From Planctomycetia bacterium (GTDB taxonomy: Bacteria; Planctomycetota; Phycisphaerae; FEN-1346), in contig PMZT01000111.1 in NCBI GenBank assembly GCA_003170085.1, forward strand, positions 1 to 35,664: a stretch of 35,664 nucleotides of DNA, written 5' to 3'. Of this stretch, positions 27,226 through 35,664 are shown one piece after another. The stretch's first letter is position 1, and every line of letters starts with the position of its first letter. The notes beneath the pieces are model-generated. The model did no database searches, had not been told where the DNA came from, and was given only the letters and a program-made list of their open reading frames with translations. The position numbers and the translations under genes are program-made.

Positions 27226-27454
27226 ACCAGCCGAAAGGAAAAGGCAGGTGAGACAAAACATAGCCCCATCGATGTTTCCCGCCCTTTTGCTTCTGAGTTC
27301 CGCTATGATCAGCCAGGCCCAGTTGCAGAAAACAGAACAACATCCCTCTTTACCCTACTGTGTGGTCGATACCGGCCAGACCAAGTGCTACGACAACCGC
27401 GGCGAAATCGCGCCGCCGAAACCCGGTCAGCCGTTCTATGGCCAAGACGCCCAA
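27220..27454 (+). repeat. DUF1566 leader repeat, copy 2
   Basis: Begins AAGTAAACCAGCCGAAAGGAA right at the end of the DUF1566 gene and matches copy 1 (25767-26001) through the coding sequence for the mature N-terminus. In this copy the initiator ATG has become GTG (GTGAGACAAAAC versus ATGAGACAAACT). Confidence 0.75.
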
Positions 27455-29107
27455 TATCGAGGTTTGCAGCCGGCCTACAAGGACAACGGCGACGGCACCG
27501 TGACCGACCTCGGCACCGGGCTGATGTGGATCCAGGACAGGAGTCAGAGCGTGAGTCCCGCGTTGGCAGTGACCGCCGGGGTGATTGTGGCTCCCAAGGC
27601 GGCCTCGCAGGTGGTGGGGCCTCCTGAACGCGGACCCGGGCCTGTCGCGGCCAGTCCGCTCGACCTCCCGGTGCGGACCGCGTGGCGGGGAGCCGGCATC
27701 CAGCCCGCCCCCCTCTGCGGCGACGAGGTCTTCATCCGTCGCGTTTATCTGGATGTGATCGGGACGTTACCTGCGGCGGCGGAGGTGCGGACGTTCCTGG
27801 AGGACAAGAACCCGAACAAACGGACCCTCCTCATCGACCGATTGCTGGAGCGGGACGAGTTTGCGGACTACTGGGCGATGAAGTGGAGTAATCTGCTACG
27901 CGTCAAATCGGAGTTTCCCATCAATCTGTGGCCCAATGCGGTGCAGGCGTATCACCGCTGGATTCGGACCAGCATCAAGGAAAACATGCCGTATGACCGA
28001 TTTGTCCGCGAGATGCTCACCGCCAGTGGCAGCAATATCCGTAAGCCGCAGGTCAATTTCTACCGTGCCGTCCAGAGCAAGGATCCGCAGGCGCTGGCGT
28101 AGGCCGTGGCGTTGACCTTCATGGGGACGCGTGCGGAGAAATGGCCGAAGGAGCGTCTGGCCGACATGGCGGCATTCTTCTCGCGGGTCGGCTACAAGGC
28201 CACTGCGGAATGGAAGGAAGAGATCGTTTTTTTCGATCTCGGCAAGACCCCTGTTCCCGCGTCCGCCGTTTTTCCGGACGGGGTGACGGTGAATCTGTCT
28301 CCGCTGCAGGATCCGCGCGAGGTGTTTGCCGACTGGCTCATCAGCCCGACGAATGCGTGGTTCACCCGCGCCATCGCGAATCGCGTCTGGTCATGGTTGT
28401 TGGGCCGCGGGATCATTCACGAGCCGGATGACATCCGCCAGGACAACCCGCCGGTCAATCCCGAACTACTGGCCCTGCTCGAACGGGAATTGATCGCGTC
28501 CCGGTATGATCTGAAGCAGCTTTTCCGGCTGATCCTAACGTCTCAGACCTATCAACTTTCCTGCATGCCGGCGTCCAGGCATCCGCAGGGCGAGGCCCAT
28601 TTCGCCTTTTATCCGGTGCGGCGGTTGGAAGCGGAGGTGTTGATTGACGCCATCAACCAGATCACCGGCACGACGGAGAAATACACCAGCCGCATTCCGG
28701 AACCCTATACCTTTATACCCGAGGAAAAGCGTTCGATTGCACTGGCGGACGCCAGCATCACCAGTCCCTTTCTTGACTTGTTCGGGCGCTGCTCGCGCAA
28801 TACCGGCCTGGAATCGGAACAACGCAATAATCTTCCGACGGCCGCCCAGCAGTTGCATCTCCTGAATTCGAGTCATATCCAGCGCAAGCTGGAGCAAGGC
28901 GCCAAGCTTCGCGCCTTGCTGCAACCTGCTGCTAAGCCGCGCGAGGTGGTCAACGACCTTTACCTGACGATTCTGTCGCGTTACCCGACCGAGGAGGAGA
29001 TGCAGCTCTTCGTGGCGTACAGCCAATCCTCCGAAGGCCGCCAACGGGCCGGACTGGACCTCGCCTGGGCATTGATCAACAGCGCGGAGTTCCAATTCAG
29101 GCACTGA
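27248..29107 (+). pseudogene. Chimeric DUF1566 leader - DUF1549/DUF1553 protein interrupted by an in-frame TAG
   Basis: The first ~100 codons (GTG start 27248) are a DUF1566 protein N-terminus: signal peptide, the KTEQHPSLPYCVVDTGQTKC string and GDGTVTDLGTGLMWIQD. The frame then passes into a DUF1549 protein (DEVFIRRVYLDVIGTLP, YWAMKWSNLLRVKSEFP), reaches TAG at 28100-28102 after SKDPQALA, and resumes in the same frame with VALTFMGTRAEKWPKERLAD. The remainder is DUF1553 (RAIANRVWSWLLGRGIIHEPDD, LTSQTYQLS, LNSSHIQRK, ILSRYPTEEEM) to 29107. One C-to-T change at a CAG codon would explain the stop. This is the variant lacking the CxxCH haem motif of cytochrome-type relatives. TAG ends genuine genes elsewhere here, so recoding is unlikely. 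Two short proteins (27248-28102 and GTG 28106-29107) could still be made. Confidence 0.8.
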
Positions 29108-29129
29108 AAATCAAGGGACGCACCAAACC

Positions 29130-30506
29130 ATGAGCACACTTATCTCCCGACGTGACATGCTGCACCGCAGTCTTCTTGGCGCGGCCGGGCTATGTCTGGC
29201 CGACAGTCTGGCGATTCGCGCCTGGGCCGCGGCCCCGTCGCCCCAAGCCGCCGGCAGGGCCAAGTCGGTGATTCAAATCTGGATGTGGGGCGGCCCGGCG
29301 CACCTCGACACGTTCGATCCGAAACCCGAGGCGGGCAGCGATTACTGCGGTCCGTTCGGGAAGCCGGTCGAGACCAAGGTGAGCGGGACCAGGATCTGCG
29401 AGATGCTGCCGCTGCTGGCCAAGCAGGCGGACAAGTATTCCATCATCCGCGGCATGACCCACGGCAACAACGCCCACGAAACGGCAACCTACATGGTGCA
29501 GACCGGGCGCAAGGCCGGCGAGCGGCTCGTATATCCGTGCGCGGGGGCCGTCGTCTCGTTGTTCAAGGGTTATGACGGCGGCTATCAAGGCCAAATCCCC
29601 CCCTACATCGTATTGACCGAGCCGCTGGGGCGGTTTGACGAGGCGGGTTTCCTGGGAACTCGCTACAAACCGTTCACGACGGGCGGCGATCCGTCGCAAG
29701 CCCGGTTCATGGTGGAAGGTATCGTCGTCGAGGGAATCACGGACAAGCAACAGCGCGACCGGCGCGAGCTGCTCAACAAACTGGACAAACTGCCACACGC
29801 CCTCCCGGAGAATGCGGGGTTGCGGGCGTTAGTCCGGTCGCGGGACCAGGCCTACGACATGATGATCGGCGATGGCGCAAAGGTGTTTGACCTTTCCGAG
29901 GAGAAAGACGCCTTGCGAGACCGCTACGGCCGCGCCACGCTGGCCGCAGGGGCCCCGCCGACCATGATATCGCTCCGAACCACGTTCGGGCAATCCTGCC
30001 TGGTGGCGCGTCGGCTGGTCGAACGCGGCGTTCCCTACATCACCATCAACTATCCCGGATGGGATACGCACAAAGACCATTTTGTGGAAATGAAACGCAA
30101 ATTACCGGAACTTGATCAAGGCATGGCGACATTGATCCAGGATTTGTCGGAGCGCGGGCTGCTCGACAGCACGATCGTCTGGTGGAGCGGTGAATTCGGC
30201 CGTACCCCGAAAGTCCAGTGGGAAGCGCCGTGGAACGGCGGCCGCGGACATTGGGGCAATGCCTTCTCGGCCGTGGTTGCCGGCGGCGGCTTCAAGGGTG
30301 GCCGGGTGGTCGGCGCGACGGATGCCAAAGGCGAAGAGGTGAAGGACCGCCCGGTCTATCCGTGCGATCTCATCGGCAGCATGTACCAACGGCTCGGGAT
30401 TGATCCCGCTGCCAGTCTGCCGAACCCGCAAGGCATGGATGCCCGCGTCATGCCCACGCCGGCGGAAGGCGTTCCCACGGGCGGAGTGTTGAACGAAATT
30501 ATTTAG
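29130..30506 (+). CDS. Tat-exported DUF1501 protein
   Basis: A 458-residue protein of the DUF1501 family, alkaline-phosphatase/sulfatase-fold relatives abundant in Planctomycetota and Verrucomicrobiota and almost always paired with DUF1549/DUF1553 proteins. A twin-arginine signal is present (SRRDMLHRSLLGAAGLCLA). Family motifs include IQIWMWGGPAHLDTFDPKP, IRGMTHGNNAHETATYMVQTG, WDTHKDHF and WWSGEFGRTPKVQ followed by GRGHWGNAFSAVVAGGG, which carry candidate metal ligands (Asp, His, Glu). AAGGGA precedes the ATG. The biochemical function of the family is unknown. It begins 22 bases after the broken DUF1553 gene and is intact itself, so loss of its partner may be recent. Confidence 0.92.
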   Translation: MSTLISRRDMLHRSLLGAAGLCLADSLAIRAWAAAPSPQAAGRAKSVIQIWMWGGPAHLDTFDPKPEAGSDYCGPFGKPVETKVSGTRICEMLPLLAKQADKYSIIRGMTHGNNAHETATYMVQTGRKAGERLVYPCAGAVVSLFKGYDGGYQGQIPPYIVLTEPLGRFDEAGFLGTRYKPFTTGGDPSQARFMVEGIVVEGITDKQQRDRRELLNKLDKLPHALPENAGLRALVRSRDQAYDMMIGDGAKVFDLSEEKDALRDRYGRATLAAGAPPTMISLRTTFGQSCLVARRLVERGVPYITINYPGWDTHKDHFVEMKRKLPELDQGMATLIQDLSERGLLDSTIVWWSGEFGRTPKVQWEAPWNGGRGHWGNAFSAVVAGGGFKGGRVVGATDAKGEEVKDRPVYPCDLIGSMYQRLGIDPAASLPNPQGMDARVMPTPAEGVPTGGVLNEII

Positions 30507-30521
30507 ACTCGGGGGTGACCC

Positions 30522-32744
30522 ATGAATTCACCTCGATGGTCATTCCTGCTGTGGTTGGCGCCGTGGCTGGTGATCGGACCGAGCGCCCTGGCGCAGGGCG
30601 ATCCCCATATCGGATACGTTTATCCCGCCGGGGGGCGGCAGGGCACGACGTTCGAGGCGACCCTCGGCGGGCGGTATCTCAACGCCACCGCCGTTTACTT
30701 CTCTGGCGCAGGCGTCAGCGCGACGATCATCAAGCAAGAACGACAGGTGACCCCGACCGAGCAAAAGGAAATGCGGGAGACCTTGAGCAAGATTCAAGAG
30801 AAGCGGAAACAGGGCCAACGAGTGACGCCCGAGGAGGCGAAGTCGGCTGAGGACATAAAACAAAAACTCACCCATTTCGGCAGACGGCTGACCAATCCGT
30901 CGCTGGGAGAATTCGTCACCCTTCAGGTCATCGTGACGCCGACTGCCGCGCCTGGCAATCGCGAGATGAGGCTGGGGACGCCGGCCGGCCTCTCGAACCC
31001 GCTCGTATTCAATGTGGGCGACCTGCCGGAACTCAGCAAGAAGGACTGGAAGAACATTCCCCAAGCGAAGCTCAGTATGGATCCGGAGATCGACCCGAAG
31101 CCGCCCGAGAAAAACATCACCCTGCCGGTCACCTTGAACGGCCAGATTCCGCCCGGCGGCGTTGACCGGTATCGGTTCCCGGCGAGGGAGGGCCAGCAAT
31201 GGGTCGTCGTGGTCCGGGCACGCGAGTTGATCCCTTATATCTCCGATGCCGTACCCGGCTGGTTTCAGGCCACCGTTGCGCTATACGATGCGAAAGGCCG
31301 GGAATTGGCCTATACCGACGATTATCGGTTCCATCCCGACCCGGTGCTCTTTTATAAAGTCCCCGCCAGCGGCGATTATGTGCTCGAAATCAAGGACGCG
31401 CTCTATCGCGGCCGTGAGGACTTCATCTATCGCGTAACCATCGGCGAACTGCCATTTGTTACGGGCGTTTTCCCTTTGGGTGGTAAGATCGGCACACAAA
31501 TAACTCTCGCCGCTACGGGCTGGAATCTGCCGTTCAGCCAGTTGCCGCTTGATCTCAGGGATAAAGCGCCGGGCCTCTATCCGCTTTCCCAGGAACGGCT
31601 CGCCAACCGCGTGGTCGTTGCGGCGGACACCCTGCCGGAAGGCTTTGAAAAGGAACCGAACAACACCGCCGACAACGCGCAGCCCGTCACCTTACCGATC
31701 CTCATCAACGGGCGCATCGATCAGCCCGGCGACATGGATGTCTTCCGCTTTGACGGGAAGGCGGGCGAGCAGATCGTTGCGGAGGTCCATGCGCGCCGGC
31801 TCGATTCGCCGCTCGACTCCATGCTCGCCATCACGGACGCCACCGGCAAGCAACTCGCGTTCAACGATGACTATGAGGACAAAGGCTCCGGATTGAACAC
31901 GCACCATGCGGATTCTTATCTTGCGGTCACGCTTTCCGCGACGGGCTTCTACTTCGTTCACATTGGCGACACCCAGCACGGCGGCGGCGAGGCCTACCGT
32001 TACCGGCTGCGAATCAGCGCGCCGCGCCCGGATTTCGAGCTGCGCGTCACGCCTTCCAGCCTTAACGTTCACGGCGGTGCGAGCGTTCCCCTGACCGTCC
32101 ACGCGCTACGCAAAGACGGGTTCACCGGTGCAGTCGCGTTGAGATTGAAAGACGCGCCCCAAGGCTTCACGTTGAGCGGCGCCGAGGTTCCGGAGAAGCA
32201 AGACCAGGTAAGATTCACGCTGAACGCCTCGCCGCTGTCCATGATGGAACCGTTTGTCCTGCACATTGAAGGGCAGGCGTTTATCCAGGGCCGTGAGGTG
32301 GTTCGACCGGCCGTGCCGGCGGACGACATGATGCAGGCATTCGCCTACCGTCATCTCGTTCCCGCCCCAGAACTGAAAGTCGCGCTTTTCGGACGTTTCC
32401 GGCCCGGAGAGGCCGCGCAAATCCTCAGCGTCATGCCCGTCCAGATCCCCGCCGACGGCACCGTCCGGATACGCGTGAAACTGCCGGCCGGCCCGCTCGT
32501 GAGCAAGGTTGAATTCGAGTTGAGCGAACCGCCGGACGGAATCAGCATCAAAGAAGCGTCGCAGACGGAGATTGTGTTCCAAGCCGACGCCGCCAAAGTC
32601 AAACCCGGCTTCAAGGGCAACCTCATCGTCAAAGCCTCCGCGGAACCGCCGGCGGCGGCGGGAGCCCAACCGCTGCCGGCAAACCGCCGGCGCATCCCCC
32701 TCGGTGCGCTGCCGGCCATCCCGTATGAAATCGTGTCGCGATGA
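30522..32744 (+). CDS. Secreted protein with two PPC domains
   Basis: A 740-residue exported protein (signal peptide ending SALAQG). An Ig/IPT-like N-terminal segment (HIGYVYPAGGRQGTTFEATLGG) is followed by a charged helical stretch, about residues 75-120 (QERQVTPTEQKEMRETL). Two bacterial pre-peptidase C-terminal domains are visible: about 200-310 (GGVDRYRFPAREGQQWVVVV, SGDYVLEIKDALYRG) and about 370-500 (PGDMDVFRFDGKAGEQIVAE, TGFYFVHIGDTQHGGGEAYRY). Beta-sandwich sequence follows. No peptidase domain or catalytic triad is present. This is the third gene of the common DUF1549/DUF1553 - DUF1501 - PPC cluster and starts 15 bases after the DUF1501 stop. The likely role is extracellular binding. 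Confidence 0.85.
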   Translation: MNSPRWSFLLWLAPWLVIGPSALAQGDPHIGYVYPAGGRQGTTFEATLGGRYLNATAVYFSGAGVSATIIKQERQVTPTEQKEMRETLSKIQEKRKQGQRVTPEEAKSAEDIKQKLTHFGRRLTNPSLGEFVTLQVIVTPTAAPGNREMRLGTPAGLSNPLVFNVGDLPELSKKDWKNIPQAKLSMDPEIDPKPPEKNITLPVTLNGQIPPGGVDRYRFPAREGQQWVVVVRARELIPYISDAVPGWFQATVALYDAKGRELAYTDDYRFHPDPVLFYKVPASGDYVLEIKDALYRGREDFIYRVTIGELPFVTGVFPLGGKIGTQITLAATGWNLPFSQLPLDLRDKAPGLYPLSQERLANRVVVAADTLPEGFEKEPNNTADNAQPVTLPILINGRIDQPGDMDVFRFDGKAGEQIVAEVHARRLDSPLDSMLAITDATGKQLAFNDDYEDKGSGLNTHHADSYLAVTLSATGFYFVHIGDTQHGGGEAYRYRLRISAPRPDFELRVTPSSLNVHGGASVPLTVHALRKDGFTGAVALRLKDAPQGFTLSGAEVPEKQDQVRFTLNASPLSMMEPFVLHIEGQAFIQGREVVRPAVPADDMMQAFAYRHLVPAPELKVALFGRFRPGEAAQILSVMPVQIPADGTVRIRVKLPAGPLVSKVEFELSEPPDGISIKEASQTEIVFQADAAKVKPGFKGNLIVKASAEPPAAAGAQPLPANRRRIPLGALPAIPYEIVSR

Positions 32745-32856
32745 GAACGCACATAGAGCATCAGTTGATTGACTGCGGGAAATTACGGCTTCCGAGAACG
32801 TCTCGCGGTTTCAGGAGTCGACCGAGGAGATTATGATCGTCATGCGTCATGGCCTT
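32745..32856. other. Spacer with a possible gene start cut by the IS element
   Basis: ATG 32834, with GAGGAG just upstream (only 3 bases of spacing), opens MIVMRHGL and then meets TAG exactly at the presumed IS edge (the TA target). The peptide could be the start of a histidine-phosphatase (RHG motif) or other protein destroyed by the insertion. Very short, so tentative. Confidence 0.2.
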
Positions 32857-33490
32857 TAGAGCGGTTTAAGATTGCGTGGTGACATACCCGCACTCCTTGA
32901 ACCATCCAAGCACGTCCGAGGCCGTCACGGATCGCAGGGCGTCATGAATGGCCTCGAGCAAGGCATCCAGCGTTCGGGCTTTGGCTTTGCGGAGGAAGGC
33001 CTTCACCTTGGACCACATCTTCTCGATGGGATTCAGGTCGGGGCTGTAGGGCGGCAGGAAACACACCGTGGCGCCGCAGGATTCGATCGCGGCAATAACG
33101 GTCGGCATCTTGTGCGGCGAGAGGTTGTCCATCACTACCAAGTCGCCAGGACGAAGGCTCGGCGCCAGCACCCGCTTGGCGTATTGCGGGAATACCTTGG
33201 CATCCGTGGCCCCCTCGATCACCATCGCGGCCGTGGCGCCGTCCAGCCGGACCGACGACAGTAGCGTCGTGGTGGCCCAATGACCGGCCGGGGCGGCGTC
33301 TACCAATCGCTGGCCGCCGGGGGCACGCCCGCGCAGGCGAGTCATAGTGGTCTTGGCGCCCGTCTCGTCGAGGAACACCAGGCGATTGCGGTCTATCTCG
33401 GCCGTGCGCTCTCGCCACGCCTGGCGCTGCTCGACGACATCGGGGCGATCTTGTTCGCTGGCATGGAGCGACTTTTTTAAAACGCAGGTC
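32857..33490 (-). mobile_element. Truncated IS630-family element
   Basis: The 3' part of an IS630-type transposase gene with one plausible end. TA followed by GAGCGGTTTAAGATTG (32857-32874) lies immediately beyond the transposase stop and would be a terminal repeat at a TA target. I searched the 33480-33700 stretch for CAATCTTAAACCGCTC and did not find it, so the other end is missing. The right boundary is therefore approximate. Confidence 0.65.
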
Positions 33491-33516
33491 CAATCGGACG
33501 AGGGGCCACTGGGCAA
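32866..33516 (-). pseudogene. IS630-family transposase, DDE half only
   Basis: The 216-codon frame has the IS630/Tc1-like DDE catalytic core: VFLDETG (first Asp), VVMDNLSPHK (second Asp) and LPPYSPDLNPIEKMWSKVK (Glu). Homology begins near LKKSLHASEQDRPDV; the preceding ~12 codons are unrelated and the helix-turn-helix DNA-binding half is absent. The join is at TTTTAAAAAAG (minus strand 33482-33472), a run of the kind some IS630 elements use for frameshifting between orfA and orfB. The upstream -1/+1 frame ends GPAF* at this point, but contains no recognisable HTH. I read it as a 5'-truncated, inactive copy. Confidence 0.8.
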
Positions 33517-33566
33517 GTCATGAGATGATGATTTGCCCCAAAGAGTGCGTTAAGGTGTGTGTCACC

Positions 33567-33588
33567 GGAACTCTTGCGGAACTCTTGC
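33567..33588. repeat. 11-bp tandem duplication
   Basis: GGAACTCTTGC occurs twice back to back between the transposase remnant and the PL8 gene. It may mark a repaired break beside the lost IS end. No other feature is seen in 33517-33615. Confidence 0.6.
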
Positions 33589-33615
33589 GATTTCGGCGGC
33601 AAAGTCAGGGGGATA

Positions 33616-35664
33616 TCAGCCGCCCGGCTGCCGTTCCAGTTGGAACGTGAATGAGCGGCCTTCAACACAGGTCACGGCCAGTGTGGTGCGGCCGTTGGAT
33701 GTCGTCAGCCTGACAGCGGGATCGGCCGGGCCTAGTTTCCAATTCCCCGCCAGCGTGAGGGTGACCGTCGATGGCGTGGAGATTCCTTTTTCCAGATGCA
33801 GATCCGGATCGCCGACGCTGACCGCGAGTTTGTCCGGCGTAAGGTTTTCAATCATCACCAGGCAGGGCTGGGAAACCGCGGTCACCGGAAAAGCAGGTAG
33901 CGCAGCGGCTGCCAAGTCGGAGAGGGCGGTGAAAAAGACGCCGCCCCAGCTCTTCGATTGCCGGTCAAACACGATGTGAGCCTGGGCATCCTTGCGCCAG
34001 ACCAGGATCGGCCTCTCCGGTTCCGCCATGGCGGCGGCGAACCGGGCAATCTGCTCCGGCGTGGTTTGGGCCAGAATGACGTATTCGTATCCCACCTTGG
34101 CCGGGTTGACGCCGTGATCGATCCAAGCCGTTGTGTAATCGCCTTCGGTGTCTTTCTCGTCATGTCCATCGCGGGACTTCTGGTGTTGTCGCGTGAGGGC
34201 GGCCTTCTGGCCGGCCGGCAGGTAGTAGCCGCTGTTCTGAATATCCATCAGCGTGTGGGGCTGGTTGGGAGCGAGCGCCGCCTGAAAAGGAAGGTTGGTG
34301 ACCGGCTGCCCGTCCAGCAGGATCGGCGTGGCGGGCTCCTTCAGATGTTTTTGAAAGAGCGTGGTGCGCACTTCGTGGGGCGAGTCGGGCAGCGCGATGT
34401 CGGAGCCGAGGCAGACGATGCGGTTGTCGAAGAAGAAATAGCTCTTGTTGGCGGTGAAGAATCCGCTCGGATCGGCCTTCTTTCCCTCCGGCAGCGCCTT
34501 GGCGTACTGGAACTTGCTGTGCACGGGCATCGCGAAGAGGCCGTTCTTCCCGCCGTGCGAGAGGCCTCCGGCGAAGCCGACGTCCGAGCGTTCGGACAAG
34601 GTTCCATTTCCGTTTGCGATCTTCGCATAGGGTGCGAAGTAGCTCGTGGTTCCGTCGAGATGGCGCCAGTCCCAGCCTTTCGCGACGTTGCAGCCGCTGT
34701 CGGCGATGGTGATGGGGTTTCCGGTCGCGAGGATGTCCAGGTATCCGTTGCCCATGAACAGGCCATGGCGGTTGGCGTTGTCATAGGATTCCTGGGCGGG
34801 AAGGTATTTCGAGTAGCCCCGGATCACCGCCAGCCATTCGCCGCGCCGGTGCCCCATCAGCGCTGCGTAGTTGAGCGCGCGGTTGCCCTGTGGCGCGGGT
34901 TCGGGGGCGGTTCCCTCGGCGGTGAAAAGGGGCTTGGACGCTTCCGCCGGGATCAACCGCAGGTACGCTGCGGCAAGTTCGCGGTCGAGCCTGCCGTCGT
35001 TGTAGCCGCGGCCCGCCTCGGCGAGGGTGAGGTATTGGGCCGGGCTGAGCCCCATCCGCCCCGGATGTCGCCCGTGCATGGAGATTGGCGCCTCGGTGAG
35101 GTTACAGAACCAGCGCATATCCATTGCCGCCAGCTTCGCCTTCTCGAACGCCTCGCGTGACACGGCGAACGGTGTCGTCGAGAGTTGGTTGATCTGGGAG
35201 GCCATTGCCGGAAGTCCGCCAGTGACGTAGGGAAAGTTGTAGAAGCCGTGGTGATAGAGGCTGCCATCCGGTTCGATGGTGTTGATGATGTCGATGTTGA
35301 ACCGCCTGGCGAAGGCGCGGAGGTGGGAGACGATCTCGGCGGGCGTATCGTGTATCAGGGCGATTCTCATAAGGTAGTGCGTGTCGATGTAGAAGTAGTC
35401 CATCCCCATCGCCTGGCGCCCTTCCGGCAACTTGAAGATGTTATCGTAACCCCAATGATACTTCAGGCAGTTCCTGACGCGCTCCAGGCGGCCCGTGCGG
35501 CGGAGCGGTTCCCGCATGATGAAGCAGGCGGTGCCATGGTCCCGCCCTCCGTACCAGCTCAAGTCTTTGACGTCGCCCTGGGCCACCGCTCCGGACTCGC
35601 GGAAGAAGTCGTCGAGCAGGAAATAGGCCGCCTCGATCCGCGGGTGCGCCGACGGATAGTGGCG
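33616..35664 (-). CDS. PL8 polysaccharide lyase, chondroitin-ABC-lyase type (5' end outside window)
   Basis: The frame stays open past the track's GTG (35586) to the window edge, reading RHYPSAHPRIEAAYFLLDDF in PL8-like sequence, so the gene is partial. At least 682 residues are visible. PL8 enzymes cleave chondroitin/dermatan sulfate or hyaluronan by beta-elimination. Relative to Proteus chondroitinase ABC (catalytic H501, Y508, R560, E653, as I recall), this protein has His in LYHHG, Tyr seven residues later (FPY), Arg 53 residues on (HGRHP) and Glu 93 after that (AQESYDNANRHG), so the set appears complete. KGWDWRHLDGTTSYFAPYAK and GGLSHGGKNGLFAM are PL8 hallmarks, and the C-terminal beta-sandwich is intact. 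Export cannot be judged without the N-terminus. Confidence 0.92.
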   Translation of the reverse strand, partial: RHYPSAHPRIEAAYFLLDDFFRESGAVAQGDVKDLSWYGGRDHGTACFIMREPLRRTGRLERVRNCLKYHWGYDNIFKLPEGRQAMGMDYFYIDTHYLMRIALIHDTPAEIVSHLRAFARRFNIDIINTIEPDGSLYHHGFYNFPYVTGGLPAMASQINQLSTTPFAVSREAFEKAKLAAMDMRWFCNLTEAPISMHGRHPGRMGLSPAQYLTLAEAGRGYNDGRLDRELAAAYLRLIPAEASKPLFTAEGTAPEPAPQGNRALNYAALMGHRRGEWLAVIRGYSKYLPAQESYDNANRHGLFMGNGYLDILATGNPITIADSGCNVAKGWDWRHLDGTTSYFAPYAKIANGNGTLSERSDVGFAGGLSHGGKNGLFAMPVHSKFQYAKALPEGKKADPSGFFTANKSYFFFDNRIVCLGSDIALPDSPHEVRTTLFQKHLKEPATPILLDGQPVTNLPFQAALAPNQPHTLMDIQNSGYYLPAGQKAALTRQHQKSRDGHDEKDTEGDYTTAWIDHGVNPAKVGYEYVILAQTTPEQIARFAAAMAEPERPILVWRKDAQAHIVFDRQSKSWGGVFFTALSDLAAAALPAFPVTAVSQPCLVMIENLTPDKLAVSVGDPDLHLEKGISTPSTVTLTLAGNWKLGPADPAVRLTTSNGRTTLAVTCVEGRSFTFQLERQPGG

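Noticed and set aside
28100-28102. Stop-codon recoding (TAG read as an amino acid) in the DUF1549/DUF1553 gene
   Set aside because: TAG ends a sulfatase, the GRE activase and the DUF1501 gene normally in this window, and the site looks like a simple CAG to TAG change.

Overview
The window looks like a GC-rich chromosome segment from an anaerobic or facultatively anaerobic member of the PVC group (Planctomycetota, Verrucomicrobiota, Kiritimatiellota or Lentisphaerota). This rests on Tat-exported sulfatases, a DUF1549/DUF1553 - DUF1501 - PPC-domain cluster, a SASA esterase with LamG-type domains, and a PDZ/HEAT-repeat secreted protein. The oxygen-sensitive glycyl radical enzyme (GRE) points to an anoxic habitat. 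No rRNA, tRNA or CRISPR array was seen. All reading was by eye, without database searches.

Region 1 (about 78-8811, + strand) encodes exported polymer-degradation proteins: a multidomain DUF2341/LamG/SASA esterase, a PDZ + HEAT-repeat protein and two Tat-targeted Cys-type sulfatases.

Region 2 (about 8894-25440, + strand) is the main interest. It is a nearly gapless run of eight genes: a membrane-anchored peptide-binding protein, a fused DppB-DppC permease, a fused DppD-DppF ATPase, a GH95 glycosidase fused to an M24B (Xaa-Pro peptidase-like) domain, a GRE activase, a trans-4-hydroxy-L-proline dehydratase (HypD), the two aconitase-X subunits and an ornithine cyclodeaminase-family reductase. 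(The two AcnX subunits are separate genes, so there are nine ORFs in total.) The GRE carries every HypD active-site residue I can recall from the characterised Clostridioides difficile enzyme, all at one constant numbering offset. AcnX plus an ornithine-cyclodeaminase homologue is the known route from cis-3-hydroxy-L-proline through pyrroline-2-carboxylate to proline. Together the genes read as a pathway that imports hydroxyproline-containing (glyco)peptides, trims sugar and Xaa-Pro/Hyp bonds in the cytoplasm, and converts 4- and perhaps 3-hydroxyproline toward proline. Collagen or plant/algal hydroxyproline-rich glycoproteins are the likely sources. That reading is inference.

Region 3 (about 25441-32744, + strand) is a rearranged stretch. 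It holds gene relics, a DUF1566 protein with a Gly/Pro-rich collagen-like run, and a chimeric DUF1566-leader/DUF1549-DUF1553 gene broken by one in-frame TAG. A DUF1501 Tat protein and a two-PPC-domain protein follow, the usual partners of DUF1549/DUF1553 proteins in PVC genomes.

Region 4 (about 32745-35664) contains a truncated IS630-family element and, on the minus strand, a PL8 chondroitin-ABC-lyase-type gene that runs off the right edge. PL8, the sulfatases and hydroxyproline catabolism would together suit a degrader of animal extracellular matrix, but the two themes are separated by a remodelled region and may be unrelated.
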